A stretch of DNA of 20,175 nt, taken from the NCBI RefSeq assembly GCF_015265375.1, contig NZ_JABZXW010000039.1:1-20175 (forward strand). The letters are read 5' to 3'. Below are positions 1-6,698 of this stretch, piece by piece. The notes beneath the pieces were generated by a model. That model had not been told where the DNA came from. It saw nothing but the letters and a program-made list of their open reading frames with translations, and did no database searches. The stretch is from Rothia sp. (in: high G+C Gram-positive bacteria) (GTDB lineage: Bacteria; Actinomycetota; Actinomycetes; Actinomycetales; Micrococcaceae). Both the position numbers and the translations under genes were made by a program. The first letter of the stretch is position 1, and the number at the start of each line of letters is the position of its first letter.

Positions 1-1154
1 CCGATACCGATTGCCTGCTCACTCGGGGCGTAATCGCCCTGATGCAGATCATAGGTGGGGTCACCGGGGGCACGGGTACCCAGACGGAACATGGAGCCGG
101 GAACTTCCTGCAGCATCCACGCGAAGTCTTCGCCGCCCATGGATTGCTCGACCAGCACGATGGAGTCCTCGCCCAGCTCAGCGCGAGCCGCGTTCTCCAG
201 CATGGTGGTTTCCAGGTCGGTGTTGACAACCGGGGGCACGCCGCGGATGTGCTCCACACGCGCGTTCACGCCGAAGGGCACGGCAACCTGCTCGATGACT
301 TCATCCAGCATGTTGCCCGCCTGGCGCCACACCTCAACATCCAGGCAACGCATGGTGCCCGCCAGGTAGCCCTCGGCGGGAATAGCATTGGGAGCAACAC
401 CGGCGCTGACCTGGCCCCATGCCACCAGCACGCCCGAACGCACGTCGGTGCGGCGGGTCAGTACGGCGGGAACCTGCACAGCAATCTGGCTCATCGCATA
501 GATGAGGTCTTCGGTCAGGTGCGGGCGGGAGGTGTGACCGCCGTGACCGCTCAGGTGAATCTTCACGGTATCGGAGGCGCTAGTAATCGCACCGATACGG
601 GTACCGATCTGGCCCAGGTCCACCTTCGGGTCGCAGTGCAGGGCAAAGGCACGCGGAATGTCCTTCAGCAGACCCTGCGAAATCATCTGCACCGCGCCAC
701 CGGGAAGCTGTTCCTCAGCGGGCTGGAAGAGGATACGGACGCTACGACCCAGCGGGGTCTTCTCGTTCAGTTCGTGCAGTGCCAGCGCCACGCCGAGCAT
801 AACGGTCTGGTGAATATCGTGGCCGCAGGCATGCATCACACCGGGCACGGTAGAAGCATAGGGCAGGTCGGTCTGCTCAACAATGGGCAGAGCGTCAATA
901 TCGGCGCGCAGAGCCACAGCGAAGGGGCCGCTCCCGATATCTACGTAGCAGCCGGTACCTTCGCAAGCAACGGGGTTCATGCCGGCTTCTCGCAGTCGAT
1001 TCATGAGGCGCTCAGTGGTCGCCACTTCACGGAAGGAAAGCTCCGGGTTGGCGTGCACTTCGCGGCGGAACTGCACGAGGGTACCCATCATGCGCTCCAC
1101 CCAGTCGTCGAAGACAGGGGTGGACAAATCGTAGCGAGAATTAGCGAAAACCAT
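1..1154 (-). CDS. M20-family amidohydrolase / metallopeptidase, 3' end cut by window
   Basis: Reading the minus strand from an ATG at 1154 gives an open frame of 384 codons that runs off the left edge, so the C-terminus is missing by probably only a few tens of residues (family members are about 390-410 aa). It matches the M20D amidohydrolases, which hydrolyse N-acyl amino acids or similar amides with a two-metal centre in the cytoplasm. Visible motifs are LRADIDALP near residue 82, HACGHD at 108-113 (Cys110 and His112 as metal ligands), QPAEE at 144-148, LHCDP around His173, the dimerisation-domain motif SGHGGHTSRPH at 202-212, and a late DLHQGDYAPSEQ stretch. An in-frame TAA lies upstream and this is the only nearby ATG, but no clear Shine-Dalgarno precedes it. 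The substrate (acyl-amino acid, hippurate, indole-acetyl conjugate) cannot be told from sequence. It follows the sdh operon on the same strand but is separated by a terminator-like hairpin. Confidence 0.9.
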   Translation of the reverse strand, partial: MVFANSRYDLSTPVFDDWVERMMGTLVQFRREVHANPELSFREVATTERLMNRLREAGMNPVACEGTGCYVDIGSGPFAVALRADIDALPIVEQTDLPYASTVPGVMHACGHDIHQTVMLGVALALHELNEKTPLGRSVRILFQPAEEQLPGGAVQMISQGLLKDIPRAFALHCDPKVDLGQIGTRIGAITSASDTVKIHLSGHGGHTSRPHLTEDLIYAMSQIAVQVPAVLTRRTDVRSGVLVAWGQVSAGVAPNAIPAEGYLAGTMRCLDVEVWRQAGNMLDEVIEQVAVPFGVNARVEHIRGVPPVVNTDLETTMLENAARAELGEDSIVLVEQSMGGEDFAWMLQEVPGSMFRLGTRAPGDPTYDLHQGDYAPSEQAIGI

Positions 1155-1220
1155 ACACAGTAGAATAACGCCGTCCGCCGGGGTTTACCTACCCGCTCCC
1201 CCTTTCTGACAGCCCTCGAG

Positions 1221-1250
1221 AATATCTATGACTTTATGACAGATTGTGAA
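1221..1250 (-). promoter_or_regulatory. candidate promoter for the amidohydrolase
   Basis: On the minus strand TTCACA (1250-1245) is followed after 18 bases by GATATT (1226-1221), about 65 bases before the ATG at 1154. A rival is TTGACA (1320-1315) with AATGAT (1298-1293) at 16-base spacing. Both are weak matches; the AT-rich gap between the sdh terminator and this gene is the main reason to expect a promoter here. Confidence 0.25.
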
Positions 1251-1323
1251 GAGTTTTTGTGCACGCCGAAGCCCCTGAAAATGCTCTGTGCCATCATTTC
1301 CATCAGACTTTTTCTGTCAAACA

Positions 1324-1360
1324 ATTCAAGCCGCCACCCGGTGTGGGCGACGGCTTGAAT
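1324..1360 (-). terminator. hairpin terminator of the sdh operon
   Basis: ATTCAAGCCG at 1324-1333 pairs exactly with CGGCTTGAAT at 1351-1360, and the inner bases extend the stem around a short loop. It lies 37 bases past the sdhB stop. On the minus strand it is followed by TTGTTTG, a modest T-rich tail, so it is a plausible though not ideal intrinsic terminator. Confidence 0.65.
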
Positions 1361-1370
1361 CGTCAATGCT

Positions 1371-1384
1371 GTATCAGCTGATAC
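1371..1384. repeat. 14-bp perfect palindrome GTATCAGCTGATAC
   Basis: The sequence equals its own reverse complement over 14 bases. It lies in the 3' untranslated region between the sdhB stop codon and the terminator stem. It could be a protein-binding site, or part of the folded transcript end. No function can be assigned. Confidence 0.6.
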
Positions 1385-1396
1385 CGCGTACTCAGA

Positions 1397-2185
1397 TTAG
1401 AGCGAGCGGCTCAGGATTGCCTGCTTCACCTCGGCAATAGCCTTGGTAATCTGGATGCCACGGGGGCAAGCCTCGGTGCAGTTGAAGGTGGTACGGCAAC
1501 GCCATACGCCTTCCTTGTCGTTGAGGATCTCCAGACGCAGGTCGCCTGCGTCATCGCGCGAGTCGAAGATGAAGCGGTGTGCGTTCACGATAGCGGAGGG
1601 GCCGAAGTACTGACCGTCGGTCCAGAAGACCGGGCAGGACGAGGTACATGCTGCGCAGAGGATGCACTTGGTGGTGTCATCGAAACGTGCACGGTCCTCA
1701 ATGGTCTGCAGGCGCTCACGCTCAGGCTCGTTCGAGTCGTTGATGAAGAACGGCATAATCTCGCGGTATGCCTGGAAGAAGGGCTCCATGTCAACGATGA
1801 GGTCCTTTTCGCAGGGCAGACCCTTGATGGGCTCAACGGTAATCGGCTTGGTCAGGTCAAGGTCCTTCAGCAGGGTCTTGCAAGCCAGGCGGTTACGGCC
1901 GTTGATGCGCATTGCGTCCGAGCCGCAGATGCCGTGTGCACAGGAGCGGCGGAAGGAGACGGAGCCGTCTACTTCCCACTTGATCTTGTGTAGAGCATCC
2001 AGCACGCGGTCGGTGCGGTACATGGTCAGCGGGAATTCATCCCAGTACGCCTCGGAGGAAACTTCCGGGTTGTAGCGACGAATCTTGATGACCACATCGT
2101 AGGTGGGGATGGAGTCGGAGTCGCCGCCGGTCATACCCTCAAACAGCTTGACGGATTCCGGTTCGGGGAGTTCGTTTTCAGCCAT
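1397..2185 (-). CDS. sdhB: succinate dehydrogenase iron-sulfur subunit
   Basis: 262 aa. SdhB carries electrons from the SdhA flavin through three Fe-S clusters to the membrane quinone site (complex II, inner face of the membrane). The N-terminal ferredoxin-like domain shows the [2Fe-2S] pattern Cys82, Cys87, Asp90 and Cys102, the same arrangement as E. coli SdhB with Asp as a possible ligand. The C-terminal domain has CILCAACTSSC (Cys174, 177, 180, 184) and Cys230, Cys236, Cys240 for the [4Fe-4S] and [3Fe-4S] clusters. The start at 2185 (MAENEL) is preferred over an upstream in-frame extension lying inside sdhA, because AAGGAG lies 13 bases upstream and the gene then begins one base after the sdhA stop (TAA-A-ATG). 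That spacing implies translational coupling. It is the last gene of sdhCDAB. Confidence 0.97.
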   Translation of the reverse strand: MAENELPEPESVKLFEGMTGGDSDSIPTYDVVIKIRRYNPEVSSEAYWDEFPLTMYRTDRVLDALHKIKWEVDGSVSFRRSCAHGICGSDAMRINGRNRLACKTLLKDLDLTKPITVEPIKGLPCEKDLIVDMEPFFQAYREIMPFFINDSNEPERERLQTIEDRARFDDTTKCILCAACTSSCPVFWTDGQYFGPSAIVNAHRFIFDSRDDAGDLRLEILNDKEGVWRCRTTFNCTEACPRGIQITKAIAEVKQAILSRSL

Positions 2186-2186
2186 T

Positions 2187-3950
2187 TTAGTACTTACGCT
2201 CCTTCGGCTCGTAGCGGGTGTAGACAACGGGCTTGGTTTCGAATCGCAGACCCTTGACACCCTCAAACTCGGATTCGGGGTCGAGGTAGACCATCGAGTG
2301 CTTCATGAAGTTAACGTCGTCACGCTTGGGGAAGTCCTCGCGGTAGTGACCACCACGGGATTCCTTACGGTGCAGTGCACCAACGGACATGACCTTTGCC
2401 AGCTCAATCAGGAAGCCGAGCTCAACAGCCTCGAGCAGGTCGAGGTTGAAGCGCTTGCCCTTGTCCTGGATGGCGATGTTCTTGTAGCGCTCTTCCAGTT
2501 CAGCAATAGTTGCCAGTGCTGCGCGGATGGTCTCGTCGGTACGGAACACCTGCATGTCAGCTTCCATAGCCTTCTGCAGGTCTGCGCGGATAGCGCCGAC
2601 CTTCTCGGTGCCCTTACCTTCGAGGATGCCGTTGAGCATGTTGAGAACGCGATCTGCTGCGTCGTCCGGAACCGGTACAAACTCAGCGGATGCTGCGTAC
2701 TCTGCTGCCTTGCGGCCTGCACGCTTACCGAACACGTTGATGTCCAGCAGGGAGTTGGTGCCCAGACGGTTTGCACCGTGGACGGACACGCAAGCAACCT
2801 CACCAGCTGCGTAGAGGCCGGGGATGGTCTCCTTGCTGTTGTGGTAGACCTCGGTCTCGTTGTTGGTGGGGATACCGCCCATTGCGTAGTGCGCGGTGGG
2901 GAACACCGGGATGGGCTGGTGGTGCGGTTCCACTGCCAGGTAGGTACGAGCGAACTCGGTGATGTCCGGCAGCTTCTCGTCGATGTGCGAGGGCTCCAGG
3001 TGGGTCAGGTCCAGCAGCACGTAGTCCTTGTGGGGACCGCAGCCGCGGCCTTCGCGCACCTCGTTTGCCATTGCACGTGCCACGATATCGCGGGGTGCGA
3101 GGTCCTTAATGGTGGGTGCGTAGCGCTCCATGAAGCGCTCACCGTCAGCGTTACGGAGAATACCGCCTTCACCACGAGCACCCTCGGTGACGAGAATGCC
3201 CAGGCCAGCCAGGCCGGTCGGGTGGAACTGAACGAATTCCATGTCCTCCAGGGGCAGGCCTGCACGCAGTGCGATGGCCATGCCGTCGCCGGTGAGGGTG
3301 TGGGCGTTGGAGGTGGTCTTGAAGATCTTGCCGCAACCGCCGGATGCGAAGATCACGGACTTAGCCTGGAAAACGTGGACCTCACCGGTTGCCAGGTCGT
3401 AGGAGACGACACCGGCGGGGCGGGGCTTGCCCTCTTCGTCCTTGACCAGAATCAGGTCGAGCACGTAGAACTCGTTGTAGAACTCCACATTGTGGCGAAC
3501 GCAGTTCTGGTAGAGGGTCTGCAGAATCATGTGGCCGGTACGGTCAGCTGCGTAGCATGCGCGGCGCACAGCAGCCTTACCGTGGTCACGGGTGTGACCG
3601 CCGAAGCGGCGCTGGTCGATGCGGCCTTCGGGGGTTCGGTTGAAGGGAAGACCCATCTTTTCCAGGTCGAGCACAGCGTCAATAGCTTCCTTAGCCATGA
3701 TTTCTGCTGCGTCCTGGTCGACCAGGTAGTCGCCACCCTTGACGGTGTCAAAGGTGTGCCACTCCCAGTTGTCCTCTTCAACGTTAGCCAGAGCGGCGCA
3801 CATGCCACCCTGTGCCGCACCGGTGTGGGAGCGGGTGGGGTATAGCTTGGTCAGTACCGCGGTGCGAACTCGCTGGCCGGCCTCAATGGCGGCACGCATA
3901 CCTGCGCCACCGGCACCGACGATCACTACATCGTACTTATGTACCTGCAT
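2187..3950 (-). CDS. sdhA: succinate dehydrogenase flavoprotein subunit
   Basis: 587 aa, normal family length. SdhA oxidises succinate to fumarate using covalently bound FAD. The dinucleotide-binding motif GAGGAG is at residues 12-17. SHTGAAQGG at 41-49 places the flavin-linking histidine at His42. The substrate site shows FHPTGL (His243), TEGARGEGG (255-263), catalytic-type Arg287 in APRDIV, and HYAMGG (His354); these line up with the known E. coli residues. The ATG at 3950 is preceded by AGAAAGAAC, a usable ribosome site. It lies 51 bases after sdhD and one base before sdhB in a single transcription unit. It should act in the TCA cycle and respiratory chain as complex II; the direction in vivo (succinate oxidation versus fumarate reduction) is not shown by sequence. 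Confidence 0.98.
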   Translation of the reverse strand: MQVHKYDVVIVGAGGAGMRAAIEAGQRVRTAVLTKLYPTRSHTGAAQGGMCAALANVEEDNWEWHTFDTVKGGDYLVDQDAAEIMAKEAIDAVLDLEKMGLPFNRTPEGRIDQRRFGGHTRDHGKAAVRRACYAADRTGHMILQTLYQNCVRHNVEFYNEFYVLDLILVKDEEGKPRPAGVVSYDLATGEVHVFQAKSVIFASGGCGKIFKTTSNAHTLTGDGMAIALRAGLPLEDMEFVQFHPTGLAGLGILVTEGARGEGGILRNADGERFMERYAPTIKDLAPRDIVARAMANEVREGRGCGPHKDYVLLDLTHLEPSHIDEKLPDITEFARTYLAVEPHHQPIPVFPTAHYAMGGIPTNNETEVYHNSKETIPGLYAAGEVACVSVHGANRLGTNSLLDINVFGKRAGRKAAEYAASAEFVPVPDDAADRVLNMLNGILEGKGTEKVGAIRADLQKAMEADMQVFRTDETIRAALATIAELEERYKNIAIQDKGKRFNLDLLEAVELGFLIELAKVMSVGALHRKESRGGHYREDFPKRDDVNFMKHSMVYLDPESEFEGVKGLRFETKPVVYTRYEPKERKY

Positions 3951-4001
3951 GATGTTCTTTCTGTGTTTTAGATGTTTTCGTTTGTCTCGGATACGTCGCC
4001 G

Positions 4002-4487
4002 TTAGCGTGCCGAGCAGAAGCTGGGGAGCAGTTCAGCCGCTGCGCCGGAGGGGCAGGGGTCGAACGCGAAGATGGTGAGGGTACCAATGAGCAGGACGAA
4101 TGCGCATGCTGCGAAGAGGATGATCTTCAACCAAGCGCGCAGGCGGTCCTTCTCTGCGTAGTCATCGATGATGACGCGGATACCGTTAGCACCGTGCAGC
4201 ATAGCCAGCCAGAGCAGCAGCAGATCCCAAACCTGCCAGAAGGGGTTCGCCCACTTGCCGCCCACGAAGCCGAAGTCGATGGCGTGGATGCCGTCGCCGA
4301 CCATGAGGTTGGAGAACAGGTGGCCGAAAATCAGCACGACGAGTACGACGCCGGACAGGCGCATACCGAGCCAAGCGAACATCTCAAAGTTGTTACGCTT
4401 GGAGGAGGAGCGGTTGTACTTCACACCGTCGATGCGGTTGTCACGCAGACGGGGTACATAGGTGCGGGGCTTAAGCGGAGTAGCCAT
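4002..4487 (-). CDS. sdhD: succinate dehydrogenase hydrophobic membrane anchor, SdhD
   Basis: 161 aa with three predicted membrane helices at about residues 36-60, 84-106 and 118-141. The motif LHGANGIRVIIDDY (His98) is the typical SdhD signature at the haem/quinone face, and His56 sits in the first helix. With SdhC it anchors SdhAB to the cytoplasmic membrane and forms the quinone site. The C-terminus after the last helix carries Cys145 and Cys158 in a short Ala/Ser-rich tail that should be outside. The Shine-Dalgarno GGAGG lies inside the last codons of sdhC, 10 bases before the ATG, and the genes are 3 bases apart, so translation is probably coupled. Separate sdhC and sdhD genes fit the actinobacterial sdhCDAB type rather than the single-anchor sdhCAB type. 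Confidence 0.93.
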   Translation of the reverse strand: MATPLKPRTYVPRLRDNRIDGVKYNRSSSKRNNFEMFAWLGMRLSGVVLVVLIFGHLFSNLMVGDGIHAIDFGFVGGKWANPFWQVWDLLLLWLAMLHGANGIRVIIDDYAEKDRLRAWLKIILFAACAFVLLIGTLTIFAFDPCPSGAAAELLPSFCSAR

Positions 4488-4490
4488 AGT

Positions 4491-4949
4491 TTAGTGACCT
4501 CCCATGTGCGAGAAAACGATCGGCAGGTGACGTGCTGCGAAGCCAGCAACGGTGATTGCCCAGAGGAAAAGCACAACCCAGAGAATCTTGATGTGCGTGT
4601 AAGTTGCCTTCTGGCTGATTTCGACGTTGCCGTCCTTGTTCTTCGCCTGGATGTGCTCCACGTGTGAGTTGGTTGCCTTACCCCAGAAGTCAATGAGGAT
4701 AATGCGGATACCGTTGAACGCGTGGTAGACGATGGCGGCGACAAGCGCGGTCTCACCCAGACCCATGATGGGGTTCTTGTACAGGCTCAGTACGCCGTTG
4801 TAGGCCTCCGGGGAGATACGCACGACGGCAGTATCCAGGATGTGTACAAGAAGGAAGAAGAAAATCGCGATACCGGTAATGCGATGAGCAACCCAGGACC
4901 ACATGCCCCAGCGGCCGCGGTAGAGGGTTCCTTTAGAACCATTCAACAC
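4491..4949 (-). CDS. sdhC: succinate dehydrogenase cytochrome b556 subunit, SdhC
   Basis: 152 aa with three membrane helices at about residues 18-40, 62-86 and 119-138. HRITG at 22-26 is the SdhC signature, and YHAFNGIRIILIDF carries His76, the likely axial haem ligand. It is the first gene of the operon. The start is a GTG at 4949: a perfect AGGAGG (4962-4957) lies 7 bases upstream, and no ATG fits that spacing in frame. The loop between helices 2 and 3 is long and charged (about 88-118, HIQAKNKDGN). Its leader contains a hairpin flanked by 10-bp direct repeats (see separate entry). Confidence 0.94.
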   Translation of the reverse strand: MLNGSKGTLYRGRWGMWSWVAHRITGIAIFFFLLVHILDTAVVRISPEAYNGVLSLYKNPIMGLGETALVAAIVYHAFNGIRIILIDFWGKATNSHVEHIQAKNKDGNVEISQKATYTHIKILWVVLFLWAITVAGFAARHLPIVFSHMGGH

Positions 4950-4956
4950 TGAATAA

Positions 4957-4962
4957 CCTCCT
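4957..4962 (-). promoter_or_regulatory. strong Shine-Dalgarno that fixes the sdhC GTG start
   Basis: The minus strand reads AGGAGG, 7 bases before GTG at 4949-4947. It decides between this GTG and the adjacent in-frame TTG. Confidence 0.85.
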
Positions 4963-4974
4963 GCTGCGACGGCG

Positions 4975-5018
4975 AGCTTCCGGGTTCTGAGGGGTCATTG
5001 TGACCCTCAGCTTCCGGG
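4975..5018 (-). promoter_or_regulatory. sdhC leader hairpin bracketed by 10-bp direct repeats
   Basis: CTGAGGGGTCA at 4987-4997 pairs with TGACCCTCAG at 5001-5010 with a single bulged base and a tight loop. The 10-mer AGCTTCCGGG occurs at 4975-4984 and again at 5009-5018, on either side of the stem. The block begins 12 bases upstream of the sdhC Shine-Dalgarno. It could be a repressor or activator site, or an RNA element controlling sdh translation or stability. Confidence 0.5.
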
Positions 5019-5185
5019 CACAGCTGTGTGCTCACCGACTGCTTTTGTTCGTCTGTTACTTCCAAGATATCAGGTAAATTCACAGCTTATTGACACCCTG
5101 TTTAGGGAATTTTTACAGGTTCTAAAAGTGAATTAGGGCATGTTTTTATTACCATATCGCCTACTTCCCCGTGTTTGTGGGGAAC

Positions 5186-5204
5186 TTACCTTAACCTAAC
5201 CTCA
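5186..5204. promoter_or_regulatory. DtxR/IdeR-like iron box
   Basis: TTACCTTAACCTAACCTCA matches the 19-base consensus TTAGGTTAGCCTAACCTAA, recalled from the DtxR/IdeR family, at 15 positions, with one half nearly perfect (CCTAACCT). It is 62 bases upstream of the manC ATG and about 235 bases upstream of sdhC. Iron control of the iron-rich SDH complex would make biological sense, but the position favours manC as much as sdh. Confidence 0.4.
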
Positions 5205-5265
5205 AACATCGCCTAAATGAGAGCCGCCTGACACTTTTTTGTTAAAACCTAAAAGAATTCGATAT

Positions 5266-6405
5266 ATGACAAATTCACCCGCTATTCTTGAAGCGATGAA
5301 TACTGCACTCACTCGATTCCGCCCGCTCATTCCCGCCGGCGGTGTTGGCTCGCGTTTGTGGCCCCTGTCCCGCGCGCACGCCCCGAAGTTCCTGCTCGAC
5401 CTCACCTCGTCGGGCAATTCTCTGCTGCGTGACACCTACGACCGTCTCATCGATCTCAGCAACGGTTCCGTCATGGTGGTTACCGGCACTTCGCACGCCA
5501 ATGCGGTTACCCAGCAGATTCCTGAACTGCGGGCCGCTGACCTGGTACTGGAGCCCTCCCCCAAGGATTCGGCTGCAGCTATCGGCTTGGCTTGCGCCAT
5601 CATCCACCGCCGCGAACCGGACGCTATTATCGGCTCCTTCGCAGCTGACCACGTCATCAGCCCGGTGGACGAGTTCCACCGTGTGGTGACCGAGGCTGTC
5701 ATCACCGCGGCAACCGGCAAGATTGTCACCATCGGCATTACCCCCACCGAGCCCTCCAGCGCGTTTGGCTACATTCACGCCAGCGAGTCCCTGGGCATCG
5801 AGGGTGCACCCAACGCGCACGCGGTGGACACCTTCGTGGAGAAGCCGGACACCACTACCGCACAGAAGTACCTGGATTCCGGCGAGTACACCTGGAACGC
5901 AGGCATGTTCGTGGCACCGGCAGCCCTGATGCTCAAGCACCTCGAGGCGAACGAGCCCGAGCTGTACGCGGGCATCATGGAGATTGCTAACGCATGGGAC
6001 ACCCCCGAGCGCGAGGCCGTCATGGAGCGCGTGTGGGAGACCCTGCCCAAGACCGCTATCGACTACGCTGTGGCTGAGCCCGCTGCGGCAGCGGGCGACG
6101 TTGCAATGGTTCCCGGTTCCTTCAGCTGGGATGATGTGGGAGACTTCGACGCTGTGGCACGCCTGAACACCGAGAAGAGCGGCGAAGAGCTGACCATTCT
6201 CGGCGAGAAGGATAACGTTATCAACCACGGTTGTTCCGGCATTATTGTCGCGAATACCGACCGCAAGATCTCTATCCTTGGCCTCGACGATATCGTTGTG
6301 GTGGACACCCCCGACGCCCTGTTGGTCGCTCCGCGCTCCAAGGCACAGGCTGTCAAGGATGCAGTGGGTGAGGTCAAGGCGCGAGGCCTGAACAACCTCC
6401 TCTAA
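5266..6405 (+). CDS. manC: mannose-1-phosphate guanylyltransferase (GDP-mannose pyrophosphorylase)
   Basis: 379 aa. The enzyme joins mannose-1-phosphate and GTP to make GDP-mannose and pyrophosphate, the mannosyl donor for phosphatidylinositol mannosides, lipoglycans and glycoproteins. The nucleotide-binding signature PAGGVGSRLWPLSR occupies about residues 23-36, followed by APKF, which supplies the catalytic lysine region. The AADHVI aspartate, the sugar-binding FVEKPD and a WNAGMF block follow in the usual order. The C-terminus is short, so this is the monofunctional form without the phosphomannose isomerase domain. The start is uncertain: ATG 5266, ATG 5296 and TTG 5239 are in frame and none has a good Shine-Dalgarno. 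5266 is a compromise; 5296 would still leave the whole catalytic motif. It is transcribed alone, divergent from sdh, with its own terminator. Confidence 0.92.
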   Translation: MTNSPAILEAMNTALTRFRPLIPAGGVGSRLWPLSRAHAPKFLLDLTSSGNSLLRDTYDRLIDLSNGSVMVVTGTSHANAVTQQIPELRAADLVLEPSPKDSAAAIGLACAIIHRREPDAIIGSFAADHVISPVDEFHRVVTEAVITAATGKIVTIGITPTEPSSAFGYIHASESLGIEGAPNAHAVDTFVEKPDTTTAQKYLDSGEYTWNAGMFVAPAALMLKHLEANEPELYAGIMEIANAWDTPEREAVMERVWETLPKTAIDYAVAEPAAAAGDVAMVPGSFSWDDVGDFDAVARLNTEKSGEELTILGEKDNVINHGCSGIIVANTDRKISILGLDDIVVVDTPDALLVAPRSKAQAVKDAVGEVKARGLNNLL

Positions 6406-6430
6406 GTTTTTAGCCCTAAATGTTTAGCTC

Positions 6431-6455
6431 CGAGTAGGCGCTTGAACCCTACTCG
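6431..6455 (+). repeat. short inverted repeat after manC
   Basis: CGAGTAGG at 6431-6438 pairs with CCTACTCG at 6448-6455 around a 9-base loop. It precedes the T-tailed manC terminator by 20 bases and may protect the transcript end. Confidence 0.45.
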
Positions 6456-6474
6456 AGCAAAAGACACCTCTAGA

Positions 6475-6512
6475 AACCGGCTCTCTTCTTTTCGGAAGGG
6501 AGCCGGTTTTTT
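6475..6512 (+). terminator. intrinsic terminator of manC
   Basis: A 14-base arm at 6475-6488 (AACCGGCTCTCTTC) pairs with 6495-6508 with one G-T type wobble and a 6-base loop. The stem runs into TTTTTT at 6507-6512. This is a textbook intrinsic terminator on the plus strand. Confidence 0.92.
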
Positions 6513-6666
6513 ATGCCCTGATGAGCCATTTCGCGAGTCGATTCAAGGCTTTCACCTAGTGGGGGCACAAAAGGACACTTCCTTCGGCTGGGCAGGGGCA
6601 GAATACCTTACACACCCCGCGCAGGTTGCACTTCCAGAGTCTGATACGAGCCAAGGATTAACCACT

Positions 6667-6684
6667 ATAGAGAACCATTCTCAT
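6667..6684 (+). promoter_or_regulatory. Zur-like operator over the aztD promoter
   Basis: The imperfect palindrome ATAGAGAACCATTCTCAT has perfect GAGAA/TTCTC arms around CCA. Against the core TGAAAATCATTTTCA, recalled for actinobacterial Zur, 11 of 15 bases match. It overlaps a TATAGA -10-like hexamer (6666-6671) and would cover the transcription start, 15 bases before the ATG at 6699. A zinc-repressed promoter for a zinc metallochaperone is coherent. Confidence 0.5.
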
Positions 6685-6698
6685 GTTAGTCTTGGTGC

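Larger units (their letters stand above)
4950..5265. other. divergent sdhC / manC control region
   Basis: 316 bases with no credible gene. From the sdhC side it holds the Shine-Dalgarno, the hairpin with flanking repeats, and CACAGCTGTG (a 10-bp palindrome near 5020). An AT-rich tract at 5045-5160 includes a possible sdh promoter on the minus strand (TGTCAA, 18 bases, GATATC near 5070-5100). A DtxR/IdeR-like box lies at 5186-5204. From the manC side a possible promoter is CTGACA (5228-5233) with TAAAAG (5250-5255). The promoter calls are weak; the box and hairpin are better supported. Confidence 0.5.

Noticed and set aside
42..1163. A 373-codon plus-strand frame over the amidohydrolase
   Set aside because: The minus-strand frame reads a clear M20 protein with HACGHD and QPAEE motifs; the plus frame is low-information.
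2103..3845. A 580-codon open frame on the plus strand opposite sdhA
   Set aside because: It is a shadow of sdhA caused by third-position GC bias; its translation is Val/Cys/His-rich with no family motifs, whereas the minus-strand frame is a complete SdhA.
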